Below the pieces are notes generated by a model. That model was given only the letters and a program-made list of their open reading frames with translations, had not been told where the DNA came from and searched no databases. A stretch of DNA of 64,000 nucleotides from positions 1 to 64,000 of the forward strand of contig JAAYEF010000010.1 in the NCBI GenBank assembly GCA_012728875.1, written 5' to 3'. Position numbers and translations under genes: made by a program. This document shows, one piece after another, positions 44,484-53,250 of this stretch. Source of the stretch: Candidatus Cloacimonadota bacterium (GTDB lineage: Bacteria; Cloacimonadota; Cloacimonadia; Cloacimonadales; Cloacimonadaceae). The stretch's first letter is position 1, and each line of letters starts with the position of its first letter.

Positions 44484-45978
44484 TTTTCAAGCCCTGCGCC
44501 TCTACCTCATTTTGGGCAGTTTGCTCATCTTTGGCATCTTTGCGGTTTATGCACAGATCCTGATCCGCAATGCCAAGCGCGAACAGGAATATGTGCCCCG
44601 CATCTTTGCGCAGTATATCGCCTATACAGACAAATATTTACGCCGCTCCGAGCAAACCTCGCGCATGATGGCGGAAATCACCTCCAAACGCTTTGAATCC
44701 CTGCAGGAGCGTGACTTTGAGAAAGCGATCAGCAACTATCTGCTGTTCGAATTTCCAGACCGCAATCCCGTGCCGGTCATCATCGCGGATGCGGATTCCA
44801 TTCCCCAATATTGGAACCGGGTGAATGTGTCTTCCCAGGGGAGCTACGACGAGCTTTCCGCCGCAGACCAGCAGACCCTCAAACGGGAAATGGAAACCAT
44901 GGATTGCACCGAACTGCGTGAGGGCGACAGCGTGGTCAACCTCGTTTTCATCGCCAAACCCGTATCCCTGCAGGATTTTATCCGGGATATCGACTATTCC
45001 GTGGTGGTGACCGACCCTGCCAAAAAGCCGCTTTATTGGCGAAACGTGGAGATCTCCGAAGAGGAGACTTGGGAAAGCACCGCAGCAGAGGACCGGACCC
45101 TGCTTTTGGAAAAGATGGCGGGCATGGTGGAACTGCCGCTCACCGGCGCTTCCGAACAGCTTGGCTACATCTATTTCACCGCACCCAAGACCCTTTCCCG
45201 CATCAGCTCTCTGTTCATCCTGGAACTTCTGTTTTTCATTCTCATCATCGCTTTTGGCGCCTACGGGCTCATCCTGCTGCATCGCACGGAAAAGGATACG
45301 CTTTGGGTGGGTTTGGCAAAGGAAACCTCACACCAGTTTGCCACGCCCATCACCTCGCTTTTGGGCTGGCTGGACTATCTGCGTGAAACGCCGCCGGAAG
45401 CGATGTCCACTGAGGCTTATCACAACATTTTGAACCAGATGACCACAGATCTGGACCGCCTAAGCTACAACGCCTCCCGCTTCGGCAAAGTGGGCTCCCA
45501 AACCAAGCTCAGCCCCGTGGATTTGGACGGTCTGCTGCAGGAGATCGTGGCTTACCACCAGGCACGCATGCCCCACCTCGGTTCCAAAATCGAACTCCAC
45601 TACATTTCCAAGGTCGATGGCGTTAAGGTGCTGTTGGACAAGGATCTGTTCAAGTGGGCAATGGAAAATCTGATCAAAAACTGCGTGGATGCCATGACCC
45701 AAAAGGGCGGAAACATCTTTGTGACCGCCACCCACAACAATAAATATGTCTATATCCACGTGCGCGACGAAGGCAAGGGCATTCCCCGTGGTCATTGGAA
45801 AGCCATTTTCGAGCCCGGCGTCACCAGCAAACAGCGTGGCTGGGGACTGGGACTCAGCCTTGCCCGGCGCATCATCACGGAATATCACCGGGGCCAGATC
45901 CGCGTGCTGGAAAGCACTTTGGACGAAGGCAGCACCTTCGAAATCAGGCTGAACAAACAGCCGTTTAAAGGAGCTTGA
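44425..45978 (+). CDS. porY: PorY-like sensor histidine kinase
   Basis: A 517-residue membrane kinase. TM1 about 26-46 and TM2 about 260-287 flank a periplasmic or extracytoplasmic sensor region. The phosphorylated His is in KETSHQFATPITSLLGWLDYL (about 303), which resembles the dimerisation motif of PorY-type kinases. N box NLIKNCVDAM, G1 DEGKGIP and G2 WGLGLSLARRII are intact. Known from Porphyromonas: PorY signals to PorX to control T9SS genes. A PorX-like gene lies at 53251, so pairing is likely but inferred. The start at ATG 44425 follows GGGGA and overlaps the mazG end by 59 bp. Confidence 0.75.
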   Translation: MKQASPNSTGSGISPKKSDNFQALRLYLILGSLLIFGIFAVYAQILIRNAKREQEYVPRIFAQYIAYTDKYLRRSEQTSRMMAEITSKRFESLQERDFEKAISNYLLFEFPDRNPVPVIIADADSIPQYWNRVNVSSQGSYDELSAADQQTLKREMETMDCTELREGDSVVNLVFIAKPVSLQDFIRDIDYSVVVTDPAKKPLYWRNVEISEEETWESTAAEDRTLLLEKMAGMVELPLTGASEQLGYIYFTAPKTLSRISSLFILELLFFILIIAFGAYGLILLHRTEKDTLWVGLAKETSHQFATPITSLLGWLDYLRETPPEAMSTEAYHNILNQMTTDLDRLSYNASRFGKVGSQTKLSPVDLDGLLQEIVAYHQARMPHLGSKIELHYISKVDGVKVLLDKDLFKWAMENLIKNCVDAMTQKGGNIFVTATHNNKYVYIHVRDEGKGIPRGHWKAIFEPGVTSKQRGWGLGLSLARRIITEYHRGQIRVLESTLDEGSTFEIRLNKQPFKGA

Positions 45979-45979
45979 A

Positions 45980-47515
45980 ATGCTTAACGTTTTGACAGCC
46001 AATCAGATGAGAGAACTGGATCAGCGCGCCATCAACGAATTTGGGCTTCCCTCGCGCCTTTTGATGGAAAACGCCGGAAGGGAATGTGCCCGCATCATTT
46101 ACGATGAATATCCCGACCGCTTGTATCCGCTGGTCACCGTTGTGTGTGGCAGCGGAAACAACGGCGGCGACGGAGCCGTGATCGCCCGCTGGCTGCACAT
46201 CTGGGGTCACGAAGTGGTCATCATCAGGGTTGGCAACACAAAATCCAGCCCGGAGACCGCGGAAAACTTTAAGCTCTGCGAAAAGCTCGGCATCTCCAGT
46301 TTCAAGATCTCCAGCGAAAAAGAGCTCGGGGAAAAGCTGCTGCCCATGCTCAGAAATTCCGGCTTGGTGGTGGATGCCATCTTTGGCGTGGGCTTCCGCG
46401 GTGAACCCAAACCATTGATGGCAAAGGTTTTCCAGCTTATTAATAACTTTTCAGAATTCATCGTGTCCGTGGATATCGCCTCCGGCAAAAATGCCGACAC
46501 CGGCGAAGCTGTAAATGCCATCGAGCCTGACGCCACGCTTATCATCGACAGTTATAAATTCGGCCACATCCTGGGCGATGGACTTCATTCCTGCGGCAAA
46601 GCTCACCACGTGGATATCGGCATTCCGCCCTCTTATCACCATGAAATATCACCCGCCCTGCTCTTTGGAGCCCAAGATTTCCAGACGCCTTCCCGCAGCA
46701 GGCAAAGCCACAAGGGAAGCTATGGAAGAGTCTTTATCTTTGGCGGCATTCCGGGCTACACCGGGGCTTCGGTGATGGCAGCCCACGCCGCCCTGCGAGC
46801 CGGATGCGGTTATACCTATGTGCTTCACCGCATTGAACTTGTGGCGGTTTATGCCCTCAAGCTCACCGAGGCGCTTTCGTTGGCGATTCCCGAGACGCCA
46901 AAAACAGGAATGCCCGACCAGAGAACCCTGCTCCACCTGCTTTCCCAGGCAGATGCTGTCCTCATCGGGCCTGGATTGGGACGGGACGACTATTCCCTGC
47001 GCCTGCTGGAGATCGCACTCAAAAACCTGAAAATCCCCCTCGTGGTGGACGCCGATGGGCTCAACCTGATCAGCGAAAACCCCGGACTGCTCAAATATCT
47101 GAAGCGTCCAAACATTCTGCTCACCCCGCATTGGGGCGAATTCTCCCGCCTCAGCGGCGCATCCATGGACGATTTGCGTTCGGACTGCCTGACTCCGCTC
47201 CAGGATTTTGTGGCAAAATACGGTGCCCAAGTGTTCCTCAAAAGTCATTTCAGCATCTTTCACGATGGCACCCAAACCCTGATCAACGCCAATGGTAACG
47301 ACGGCCTTGCCACCGGCGGCAGCGGAGACGTCCTTGCCGGCATCATCACCTCGTTTTTGGCGCAGGGACAAAATATCCCCCTGGCGGCAATGAACGCCTC
47401 CTTCCTGATGGGCAAAACCGCCGAAGACCTTGCCCAGCATCGATCCACGGCGTCCATTTTGCCCACGGATATCATCGAAAACCTCTTTGTGGAGCCGCAG
47501 CTTGAAAGCTGGTGA
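45980..47515 (+). CDS. nnr: Bifunctional NAD(P)HX epimerase/dehydratase
   Basis: A 511-residue repair enzyme for hydrated NAD(P)H. The N-terminal YjeF_N epimerase domain (about 1-220) has VVCGSGNNGGDGAVIARWL and VSVDIASGKNADTGE. The C-terminal ADP-dependent dehydratase (about 235-505) has GRVFIFGGIPGYTGASVMAA, VVDADGLNL, LTPHWGEFSRL and the catalytic/nucleotide motif NDGLATGGSGDVLAGII. Fusion of both activities is the usual bacterial form. Start follows AAAGGAG, one base after the kinase stop. Confidence 0.93.
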   Translation: MLNVLTANQMRELDQRAINEFGLPSRLLMENAGRECARIIYDEYPDRLYPLVTVVCGSGNNGGDGAVIARWLHIWGHEVVIIRVGNTKSSPETAENFKLCEKLGISSFKISSEKELGEKLLPMLRNSGLVVDAIFGVGFRGEPKPLMAKVFQLINNFSEFIVSVDIASGKNADTGEAVNAIEPDATLIIDSYKFGHILGDGLHSCGKAHHVDIGIPPSYHHEISPALLFGAQDFQTPSRSRQSHKGSYGRVFIFGGIPGYTGASVMAAHAALRAGCGYTYVLHRIELVAVYALKLTEALSLAIPETPKTGMPDQRTLLHLLSQADAVLIGPGLGRDDYSLRLLEIALKNLKIPLVVDADGLNLISENPGLLKYLKRPNILLTPHWGEFSRLSGASMDDLRSDCLTPLQDFVAKYGAQVFLKSHFSIFHDGTQTLINANGNDGLATGGSGDVLAGIITSFLAQGQNIPLAAMNASFLMGKTAEDLAQHRSTASILPTDIIENLFVEPQLESW

Positions 47516-47539
47516 CCACCCCGATAAACGGAGAAAAAC

Positions 47540-48136
47540 ATGAAAACACTCGCCGAAATGCACACCCCAATCTTTTGGGCGGAGGGTCATCCCGGTGCGC
47601 TGGACCGCGAAAACTGGGAGATTAAAATCACCGGCGCTTGTGAAAGACCGCAAACTCTTTCCTGGAGCCAGTTGCTCGCCTTGCCCCAAACCGAGGTGGA
47701 AAGCCGCCTCACCAGCGTGACCCGCTGGTCGGTGAACGGACTGTGGAAAGGCGTGACCCTCAAAGACTTGCTGCAAAGCGTGGGCGTGCTCCCCAGTTGC
47801 CGCTTCGTGCGTTTTTGGAGCGTTGGGCTCATCTACGACACTTCCATCCCCATCGAGATCGCCCTCAAGGAAAAATCGCTCCTGGCGCACAGCTTCAACG
47901 GCGAATTTCTCACCGAGGACTACGGCGGTCCCGTGCGCGGCTTCATCCCTTATCTTTGGGGCTACAAATCAGCCAAATCCGTTGTCCGTATTGAACTTAT
48001 GGAATACTACGTTTCCGGATTCTGGGAACTGCGCGGCTATACGGACAGCGCAAAAATCGAAGCCGGACCCTGCCTGGATCTCAACGACGACGGTGCCATC
48101 AAAGAAATCGAAGGTCCGGGCGAAGTATTTTTCTAA
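47540..48136 (+). CDS. Sulfite-oxidase-fold protein lacking the Mo-ligand cysteine
   Basis: A 198-residue protein of the oxidoreductase molybdopterin-binding (SUOX/YedY/YuiH) fold: WEIKITGACERPQTLSW, TSVTRWSVNGLWKGVTLKDLL, DYGGPVRGFIPYLWGYKSAKSV and GFWELRGYTD are all in family order. In most members the residue before VTRWS is the cysteine that binds molybdenum; here it is Ser59. There is no Tat or Sec signal. It may no longer be a molybdoenzyme, or it may bind the cofactor differently. It lies 24 bp after nnr. Confidence 0.75.
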   Translation: MKTLAEMHTPIFWAEGHPGALDRENWEIKITGACERPQTLSWSQLLALPQTEVESRLTSVTRWSVNGLWKGVTLKDLLQSVGVLPSCRFVRFWSVGLIYDTSIPIEIALKEKSLLAHSFNGEFLTEDYGGPVRGFIPYLWGYKSAKSVVRIELMEYYVSGFWELRGYTDSAKIEAGPCLDLNDDGAIKEIEGPGEVFF

Positions 48137-48233
48137 AACCCTTCCGGCAAGCGGATTCGCTTTGCAAACGGACTGGAAACTGCATGAATATCACAAGAGA
48201 AAATATTATTTAACAAGCCCCAGGGAGAACCTC

Positions 48234-48731
48234 ATGAAAAACACCTTTTTATCCCGCATTCTGCCGCTGCTGACACTGCTTTTGCTGCTTTTGCCGGCTC
48301 TGAACGCCCAAAGCAACAGGGAGGAATATGAGCTTTTGAAAAGCTTTGCCCTGCCCAAGGCGGCTATTCCCGCTTCCGATATCACCCAGCTCGACGGTGT
48401 CTGGCTCAAAGACGGCAAAGCCTTCACCGGCATTGCTTTCAACCGTTTTGAAAACGGCCAACTTTCCCGCGTTTTCAGCCTGTTGCGCGGCTTGCAAAAC
48501 GGCCCCATGTATCTTTGGTATCCGGATGGCGCTCCGCAGATGAGTGCGAACTATCGTCAGGGCAGGCTGGATGGACGCTTCCTGGGCTGGTATCACCACG
48601 GCGCCATCATCTACGACATGGTGATCAATGCCAGCGGATATGCTGGTGACTACATCGAACGCGATGGCGGCGGTGATGCCGATGATATCTTTGAACGAGA
48701 GGGAGACACCGCGGATTCGCGTGGGGACTGA
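48234..48731 (+). CDS. Exported MORN/YwqK-like repeat protein
   Basis: A 165-residue protein. The start is the ATG before MKNTFLSRILPLLTLLLLLLP, after GGGAG, although the frame is open far upstream through the preceding gene. A signal peptide ends near NAQS. The middle has MORN-like repeats: GKAFTGIAFNRFENGQLSRV, LQNGPMYLWYPDGAPQMSANYRQGRLDGRFLGWYHHG. Such repeats occur in YwqK-type and envelope proteins; function unknown. Last gene of the run that begins at tpiA. Confidence 0.65.
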   Translation: MKNTFLSRILPLLTLLLLLLPALNAQSNREEYELLKSFALPKAAIPASDITQLDGVWLKDGKAFTGIAFNRFENGQLSRVFSLLRGLQNGPMYLWYPDGAPQMSANYRQGRLDGRFLGWYHHGAIIYDMVINASGYAGDYIERDGGGDADDIFEREGDTADSRGD

Positions 48732-48825
48732 CAAACACGGAGAGAAACCCAGTTCCTTGCTGTAACGCAAAGCTCTGCCACAATCTCCAGCCTTGCCTTT
48801 TAGTGGTAAAACCCCGGCTAAATGT

Positions 48826-48852
48826 GTCATTCCGGAGCTTGTGACGGAATCC
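48826..48852. repeat. REP-like palindromic element
   Basis: GTCATTCCGGAGCTTGTGAC followed by GGAATCC; ATTCCG and CGGAAT form the arms. The sequence type is common as a dispersed intergenic element in bacterial genomes. Confidence 0.5.
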
Positions 48853-49195
48853 AAATCGTGGAGTCAAAACAACCTTTATTGCAACCCCTGTTGCGTTCTT
48901 TAGCCTGAAACCCACTATACAATAGATCAAATAAGCTTATTGTCGTGGACGTCAGTAATACCATGGTTCGATGGTAATCTTTTGCTCGGGGAAATGAGTT
49001 TATATTCTTGTAGAACCATGCTTTAGATCACTCCAGCACACCCAATAAACCTCAAAACAAACCTTTAGGATGTGTTTGGGTTGACTTTGGCTTGTCTTTA
49101 CGTTGGGATAAGCATTCCCCTTCATATAGTGGGTAGCATTTTTGGGAGTTCTCGTAGATAGGCAAGGAAAAAAACGTAGATTAGCACTGAATTTT

Positions 49196-49302
49196 AATAG
49201 ACTGGGGATGCACAGGATAATGTGGATAAAAAGGGGATTTTAGTTCACGCCGATTACCCCGATTATTTTGATATGTAACAAAGTGACAGAGAGACAAGGT
49301 GT
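49196..49302 (-). repeat. Intergenic repeat, inverted relative to 51325-51435
   Basis: The complement of this stretch aligns with 51325-51435: shared TTTGTTACATAT, GTAATCGGCG, AAAATCCCCTTTTTAT, ATCCTGTG and ATCCCCAGTCTATT, in the same order. The two copies flank the nucleotide-sugar dehydrogenase gene. Confidence 0.8.
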
Positions 49303-49388
49303 CGCTTTATTACTTTTCAAAAAATCTGCGTGAACCCTGAAACCTTCCCATCCGTATAAGTTTTGCCCTACATCTCCGTAATTCAAGG

Positions 49389-49421
49389 CAAAAAAAGAGG
49401 CGGGATCGATTCCCACCTCTT
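49389..49421 (-). terminator. Rho-independent terminator of the nucleotide-sugar dehydrogenase gene
   Basis: On the minus strand AAGAGGTGGGA pairs with TCCCGCCTCTT (49395-49405 with 49411-49421, one G-T pair), followed by TTTTTG. Confidence 0.85.
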
Positions 49422-49446
49422 GTATAAGAGTATATCTAACGGATGG

Positions 49447-50979
49447 TTACACAATGTGTCCCTTTCCCACGCCGCGCACCACGCAGCCCAGGCGTTTGTA
49501 TTCGGCGATGCGTTCGTCGCTCAGGAAATCCGAGCAGTCCACGATCAGGGGTTTGGTTCCGCAGATATCCAAAACTTCCTGCGGCTGCAGGTTCTTGTAT
49601 TGGTCATGTCCCACGGCAAAGACCACCACCTCGGCTCCGGGCAGCACCGCGCGGATGTCGCTTTCCACGTGTGAATCTTCCAGTTCGGGCCAGGCTTCCA
49701 CATAGGGGTCGTGGGTGAGCACTTTGGCGAAGTCTTTACGCAGAAATTCCACCAAGGTTTTGGAGGGGGAATGTCTGGTGTCGCCAACGTTTTCCAGGTA
49801 GGAAACACCCAGAATGGCGATCTTGACGTCCTTCAGTTCGGGAATCACGGTTTTGATGAGGTTGATGGTGTGCAGGGGCATGGTGTCGTTGATATTTACG
49901 CCGCGAATTGCCATGTCCAAGCAGCCGTCCAGTTCAAAGAGGGTTTGCATTGCCCAGTTTGCCAGCACGGGATCCTTGGTAAGGCAATAGCCGCCCACAC
50001 CCAGGCTGGGACGCAAGAGGTTGTCGTGCGTGCCCTTGCGCTTGCGGATGGCATCGCGAACCTTGAAGAGATCCACGCCGATCTGTTCGGCAAAACGCGC
50101 CCATTCCAAAGTGAGGGCGATATTTACGGCACGATAGGTGTTTTCCATGGTTTTTGCCAGTTCGGAAGCGTTGGTGCTGTCGAGCTGGGTGAGGGGAAAT
50201 TCCTTCACGTTCAGCACGTTGTTCAAAAATTCACGGCAGAGTTCGGTGCTTTTTTCGTCGACTCCGGCAAAAACGCGCCAGAAATCGCGGATGGAACTCA
50301 CATATTTGGCTCCGGGCATCACGCGTTCATAGGAGTGAGCCACCAAAGGCGGGGTTTCCTTGATGTCGATGCCGCGCTTGGTGAATTCCTCTTCCAGAAT
50401 GGGTTTCACCACTTTTTCGCAGGTTCCGGGGGGAACGGTGGTTTCCACCAGCACCAGGCAGTCGGGACGGATCTGCTGACCCAGCATGCGGATTCCTTCG
50501 CGGAACGCCAACAGGTCGCAATAGCCCTTTTCAGCTTCGCCGAAGGAGGGTTTGGTGGCGTCGAGCTGGATGTCCACCACCACCACATCCACCAGACCGT
50601 AAACGAAGTCTTCGCTGGTGGCGCGGAAATTCTTTTTTTCCACCACAGTGCTATGGAAAATCTGGGGAACTTCGGGGTCGGAGGAAGCCACGGGCGGAAC
50701 GCCGGTGTTGATGACCGGAACCTTCCAATATGAACGCTTGGAAGGACGTTGGTGCCCATGAACAAAGTAGATGGGCTCGCCTTTTTCATTTTCGGCATCG
50801 GCAACCACCGCCGCCATCACGCAGCCCACAAAGCCCAGGCCTTGCACCGCCACAATTTTGCGGCCCAGGGCGCGCTGTTCTTTGGTTATTTTAATCAATT
50901 CCTCACGTTCTAAGGCGTTTTCCTCTTCGGTGGGAATATTATACTTTTTTCCGTCTGGAGCTTGTGAAACATTCAGCAT
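49447..50979 (-). CDS. UDP-glucose/GDP-mannose dehydrogenase family nucleotide-sugar dehydrogenase
   Basis: A 510-residue enzyme that oxidises a nucleotide sugar to the uronic acid with two NAD. An N-terminal extension of about 40 residues precedes the NAD-binding motif VAVQGLGFVG. Further features: LVLVETTVPPGTCEKV, the central helix with TNASELAKTMENTYRAVNIAL, and the catalytic Cys in PSLGVGGYCLTKDP. The C-terminal domain starts near VKIAILGVSYLENVGDTRHSPS. Substrate (UDP-glucose, UDP-ManNAc or other) cannot be told. It fits surface polysaccharide synthesis with the wzz-like and ligase genes at 41-44 kb. AAGGAGAC ribosome site. Confidence 0.88.
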   Translation of the reverse strand: MLNVSQAPDGKKYNIPTEEENALEREELIKITKEQRALGRKIVAVQGLGFVGCVMAAVVADAENEKGEPIYFVHGHQRPSKRSYWKVPVINTGVPPVASSDPEVPQIFHSTVVEKKNFRATSEDFVYGLVDVVVVDIQLDATKPSFGEAEKGYCDLLAFREGIRMLGQQIRPDCLVLVETTVPPGTCEKVVKPILEEEFTKRGIDIKETPPLVAHSYERVMPGAKYVSSIRDFWRVFAGVDEKSTELCREFLNNVLNVKEFPLTQLDSTNASELAKTMENTYRAVNIALTLEWARFAEQIGVDLFKVRDAIRKRKGTHDNLLRPSLGVGGYCLTKDPVLANWAMQTLFELDGCLDMAIRGVNINDTMPLHTINLIKTVIPELKDVKIAILGVSYLENVGDTRHSPSKTLVEFLRKDFAKVLTHDPYVEAWPELEDSHVESDIRAVLPGAEVVVFAVGHDQYKNLQPQEVLDICGTKPLIVDCSDFLSDERIAEYKRLGCVVRGVGKGHIV

Positions 50980-51786
50980 CGATTTGTCTCCTTGGTTATT
51001 ATCATTCTTTGGCGTTACAAATTTTTAATAGGACTTCCTTGTCAAGGCTTATTTGCCATCCGGATGGGGGAATAGGTCGGGTTGAAGGGGTTTTAGCGTT
51101 TTGACGTTTTAGCGTTTTAACGTGGGCTGTGTTTTTGGGTTTTCATACTGAAGATGCGAGGTTTGCGGATGGTGACAATTCTTTTTTTATGACCACGGAT
51201 TGGATTTCTCCCTCCGCTCGAAATGACGGTGTGGTGCGGGTTTGGGAGTGTGTGCAACAGACTTTCGTGCAACACAAAGGTTTAACGTTTTAGCGATTTA
51301 GCGTATCTCGCACAAGCGAAACGTTGTTTCTTTGTTACTTTTGTTACATATTAAAAAAATCTGCGTAATCGGCGCTATCTGCGTGAACCAAAATCCCCTT
51401 TTTATCGTCCCCATCCTGTGTATCCCCAGTCTATTCAATAATCTGCGCACTCTGCGTTTCTTTCTGCGCCAATCCGCGGGAACCCTAAAACGCTACAATG
51501 CCACGACGCTAAAACCCCAACGGTGGCCAGATATTTGCCTCAAAGAAAAAGATTGACGCGAATTTTGGGGAAAATAACTTGGCTTCAGGGCTTGATGCCA
51601 AATCCGGCCATGCGCGGGGTATGCCTTGCCACTTGGCGGGGAGGCGGGTCTCATGCGCCTTCTGTTTTTGTTTTTATTCCGGTTCGAAGCTCCGTTTTGC
51701 CGAGGCGAATCCGCAGCGGTGAGCTTGTGGTGAGTTCAAAAAAATCAAAGGAAGTGTCCGGCGGTGAAAATCCGGATGAGGAAGCG
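50980..51786. other. Intergenic region with simple and dispersed repeats
   Basis: About 800 bp. It holds the upstream region of the dehydrogenase gene, short tandem copies of a TTTTAGCG-like unit around 51092-51123 and again near 51282-51304, a CGCTCGAAATGACG element near 51218, and the repeat at 51325. From 51523 a frame is open into panB, but codon use and composition do not suggest a gene there. Confidence 0.5.
51325..51435 (+). repeat. Intergenic repeat, inverted relative to 49196-49302
   Basis: See the copy at 49196. This copy has an extra TATCTGCGTGAACC-type insertion and continues into related ATCTGCG-rich sequence to about 51480. Confidence 0.8.
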
Positions 51787-52611
51787 ATGATGACAAACAA
51801 GAGTTCCTTGAATGTGCACTCTTTTTTGAAGATGAAAGAGGCAGGCACCAAGATAACGATGGTGACGGCTTATGATGCGTCCATGGCGCGCTGCGTTGAA
51901 GCCAGCGAGGTGGACATGATCTTGGTTGGCGACAGTCTGGGCATGGTGGTTTTGGGATATCCGAACACCCTGAAGGTGACGGTGGACGACATCGTTTACC
52001 ACAGCGCCGCCGTTCGCCGCGGGGCGCCAAACACCTTTGTGGTGAGCGATTTGCCCTATATGAGCTACCATCTGAGCCTGGAGGAAGCCCAAGCCAACGC
52101 CGCGGAATTGGTGATTCAGGGAAATTGCGATGCCGTGAAGCTGGAAGGCGGTTCCCACCGTCGCATCGAGGCTGTGCGCGCCATTTTGGACTGTGAAATC
52201 CCCGTGTGCGGACACATCGGTCTCACCCCTCAGAGCGTGAACAAATTCGGCGGCTTCAAGATTCAGGGCAAAACCAAGGAAGCACACGCAGAGCTGATTC
52301 GCCAGGCTTTGGCGCTGGAGGAAGCCGGGGTTTTCATGCTGGTTTTGGAAGGGATTCCCGAGGGTTTGGGCAGGGAAATTTCGCAGGAATTGAAGATTCC
52401 CACCATCGGCATCGGCGCAGGCAGGTTCACAGACGGTCAGGTGCTTGTGTATCACGACCTTTTGGGGCATTCCACCCTGATGCCAAAGTTTGTGAAAAGC
52501 TATGCCACGCTGGACGAGGAAATCACCGGCGCGCTGAAACACTATCACCACGAGGTTCGCCAGGGGCTTTTCCCCGGGGTGGAGCACGTATATTTCCCCG
52601 TTGAAGAATAG
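51787..52611 (+). CDS. panB: 3-methyl-2-oxobutanoate hydroxymethyltransferase
   Basis: First committed step of pantothenate synthesis: adds a hydroxymethyl group from methylene-tetrahydrofolate to ketoisovalerate. The start is one of two adjacent ATGs at 51787/51790, after GAGGAAG; the frame opens 264 bases upstream without a plausible start. About 274 residues, normal length. Motifs: VTAYDASMARCVEASEVDMILVGDSLG (metal-binding Asp), VKLEGG, PVCGHIGLTPQSVN, and MLVLEGIPEGLG with the conserved Glu. panC and panD are not nearby. Confidence 0.95.
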   Translation: MMTNKSSLNVHSFLKMKEAGTKITMVTAYDASMARCVEASEVDMILVGDSLGMVVLGYPNTLKVTVDDIVYHSAAVRRGAPNTFVVSDLPYMSYHLSLEEAQANAAELVIQGNCDAVKLEGGSHRRIEAVRAILDCEIPVCGHIGLTPQSVNKFGGFKIQGKTKEAHAELIRQALALEEAGVFMLVLEGIPEGLGREISQELKIPTIGIGAGRFTDGQVLVYHDLLGHSTLMPKFVKSYATLDEEITGALKHYHHEVRQGLFPGVEHVYFPVEE

Positions 52612-52630
52612 ATATATTTAAGGAAGAAAG

Positions 52631-53245
52631 ATGACAGCAAAATATGAACAAATGGAAAAAATGAGCCCGGAAGAGAAGTTTTCCGCGGTGGCAAATTTGA
52701 AGGAAAAGCTGGAGGAAAACTTTGTGACCCTGGGGCAGCTGCTTTCAGAAATCAAACGCAGCCGGCTTTTCCGGGTGAAAGGCTATGAGAATTTTCGTGA
52801 ATTTGTGGAAGCCGAATACAGCCTGAGCGGCAGCCTGGCAGGCAAGCTGGTGGCTGTGTTCGACGTTTTCATCGAAGAAATGGACGTGGATGAAGCCACG
52901 ATCATGGATATCGGCTTCGACCGCCTGCAGATGATCCAACCCTTGGTGCGCAAAGCGGATTGGGCCCAGCGCGACGATTGGGTTCAAAAGGCGGAGGAAA
53001 TGCCGACCCGCGAACTGCGCGACCACATCAAAGAGCTAAAAAAGGAAGAAAAAGAGAAAAACCTTGACCCGAAGAAAGTATTTATCGACCAATTTGTGGA
53101 GCGGATGACCGCCATTTTGAACTGTTCCCGCACGGAACTGAACTTCAAGCTTGCGCTGTATTTTCAGGATTCGGATACCGAAAGCATCCGCGACGTGGTT
53201 CGCCAGCGCCAGCGTGAGTTTGAAGGGGACCTGAACAAGGAGTAA
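52631..53245 (+). CDS. Helical cytoplasmic protein of unknown function upstream of the PorX-like gene
   Basis: A 204-residue, highly charged, mostly helical protein with no signal or membrane segment. Residues 15-60 include LKEKLEENFVTLGQLLSEIKRSRLF and GYENFREFVEAEYSLSGSLAGKL, reminiscent of small DNA-associated or Spo0J-like helical domains, but no family is certain. The stop is only 5 bp before the PorX-like start, so the two are almost surely co-transcribed. Confidence 0.6.
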   Translation: MTAKYEQMEKMSPEEKFSAVANLKEKLEENFVTLGQLLSEIKRSRLFRVKGYENFREFVEAEYSLSGSLAGKLVAVFDVFIEEMDVDEATIMDIGFDRLQMIQPLVRKADWAQRDDWVQKAEEMPTRELRDHIKELKKEEKEKNLDPKKVFIDQFVERMTAILNCSRTELNFKLALYFQDSDTESIRDVVRQRQREFEGDLNKE

Positions 53246-53250
53246 GAACC

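Larger units (their letters stand above)
48732..49388. other. Intergenic region rich in dispersed repeats
   Basis: About 650 bp without genes. It contains a REP-like palindrome at 48826 (CATTCCGGAGCTTGTGACGG), a small hairpin around 48960 (TACCATGGTTCGATGGTA), and one copy of a repeat also found at 51325 in opposite orientation. Confidence 0.5.

Noticed and set aside
47823-48233. Long upstream extension of the MORN/YwqK-like gene through the preceding gene
   Set aside because: It would overlap the sulfite-oxidase-fold gene in another frame; a signal peptide with a ribosome site begins at 48234.
51523-51786. 88-codon upstream extension of panB
   Set aside because: PanB family proteins begin at the later Met, which has a ribosome site; the extension has repeat-derived, Arg-rich content.
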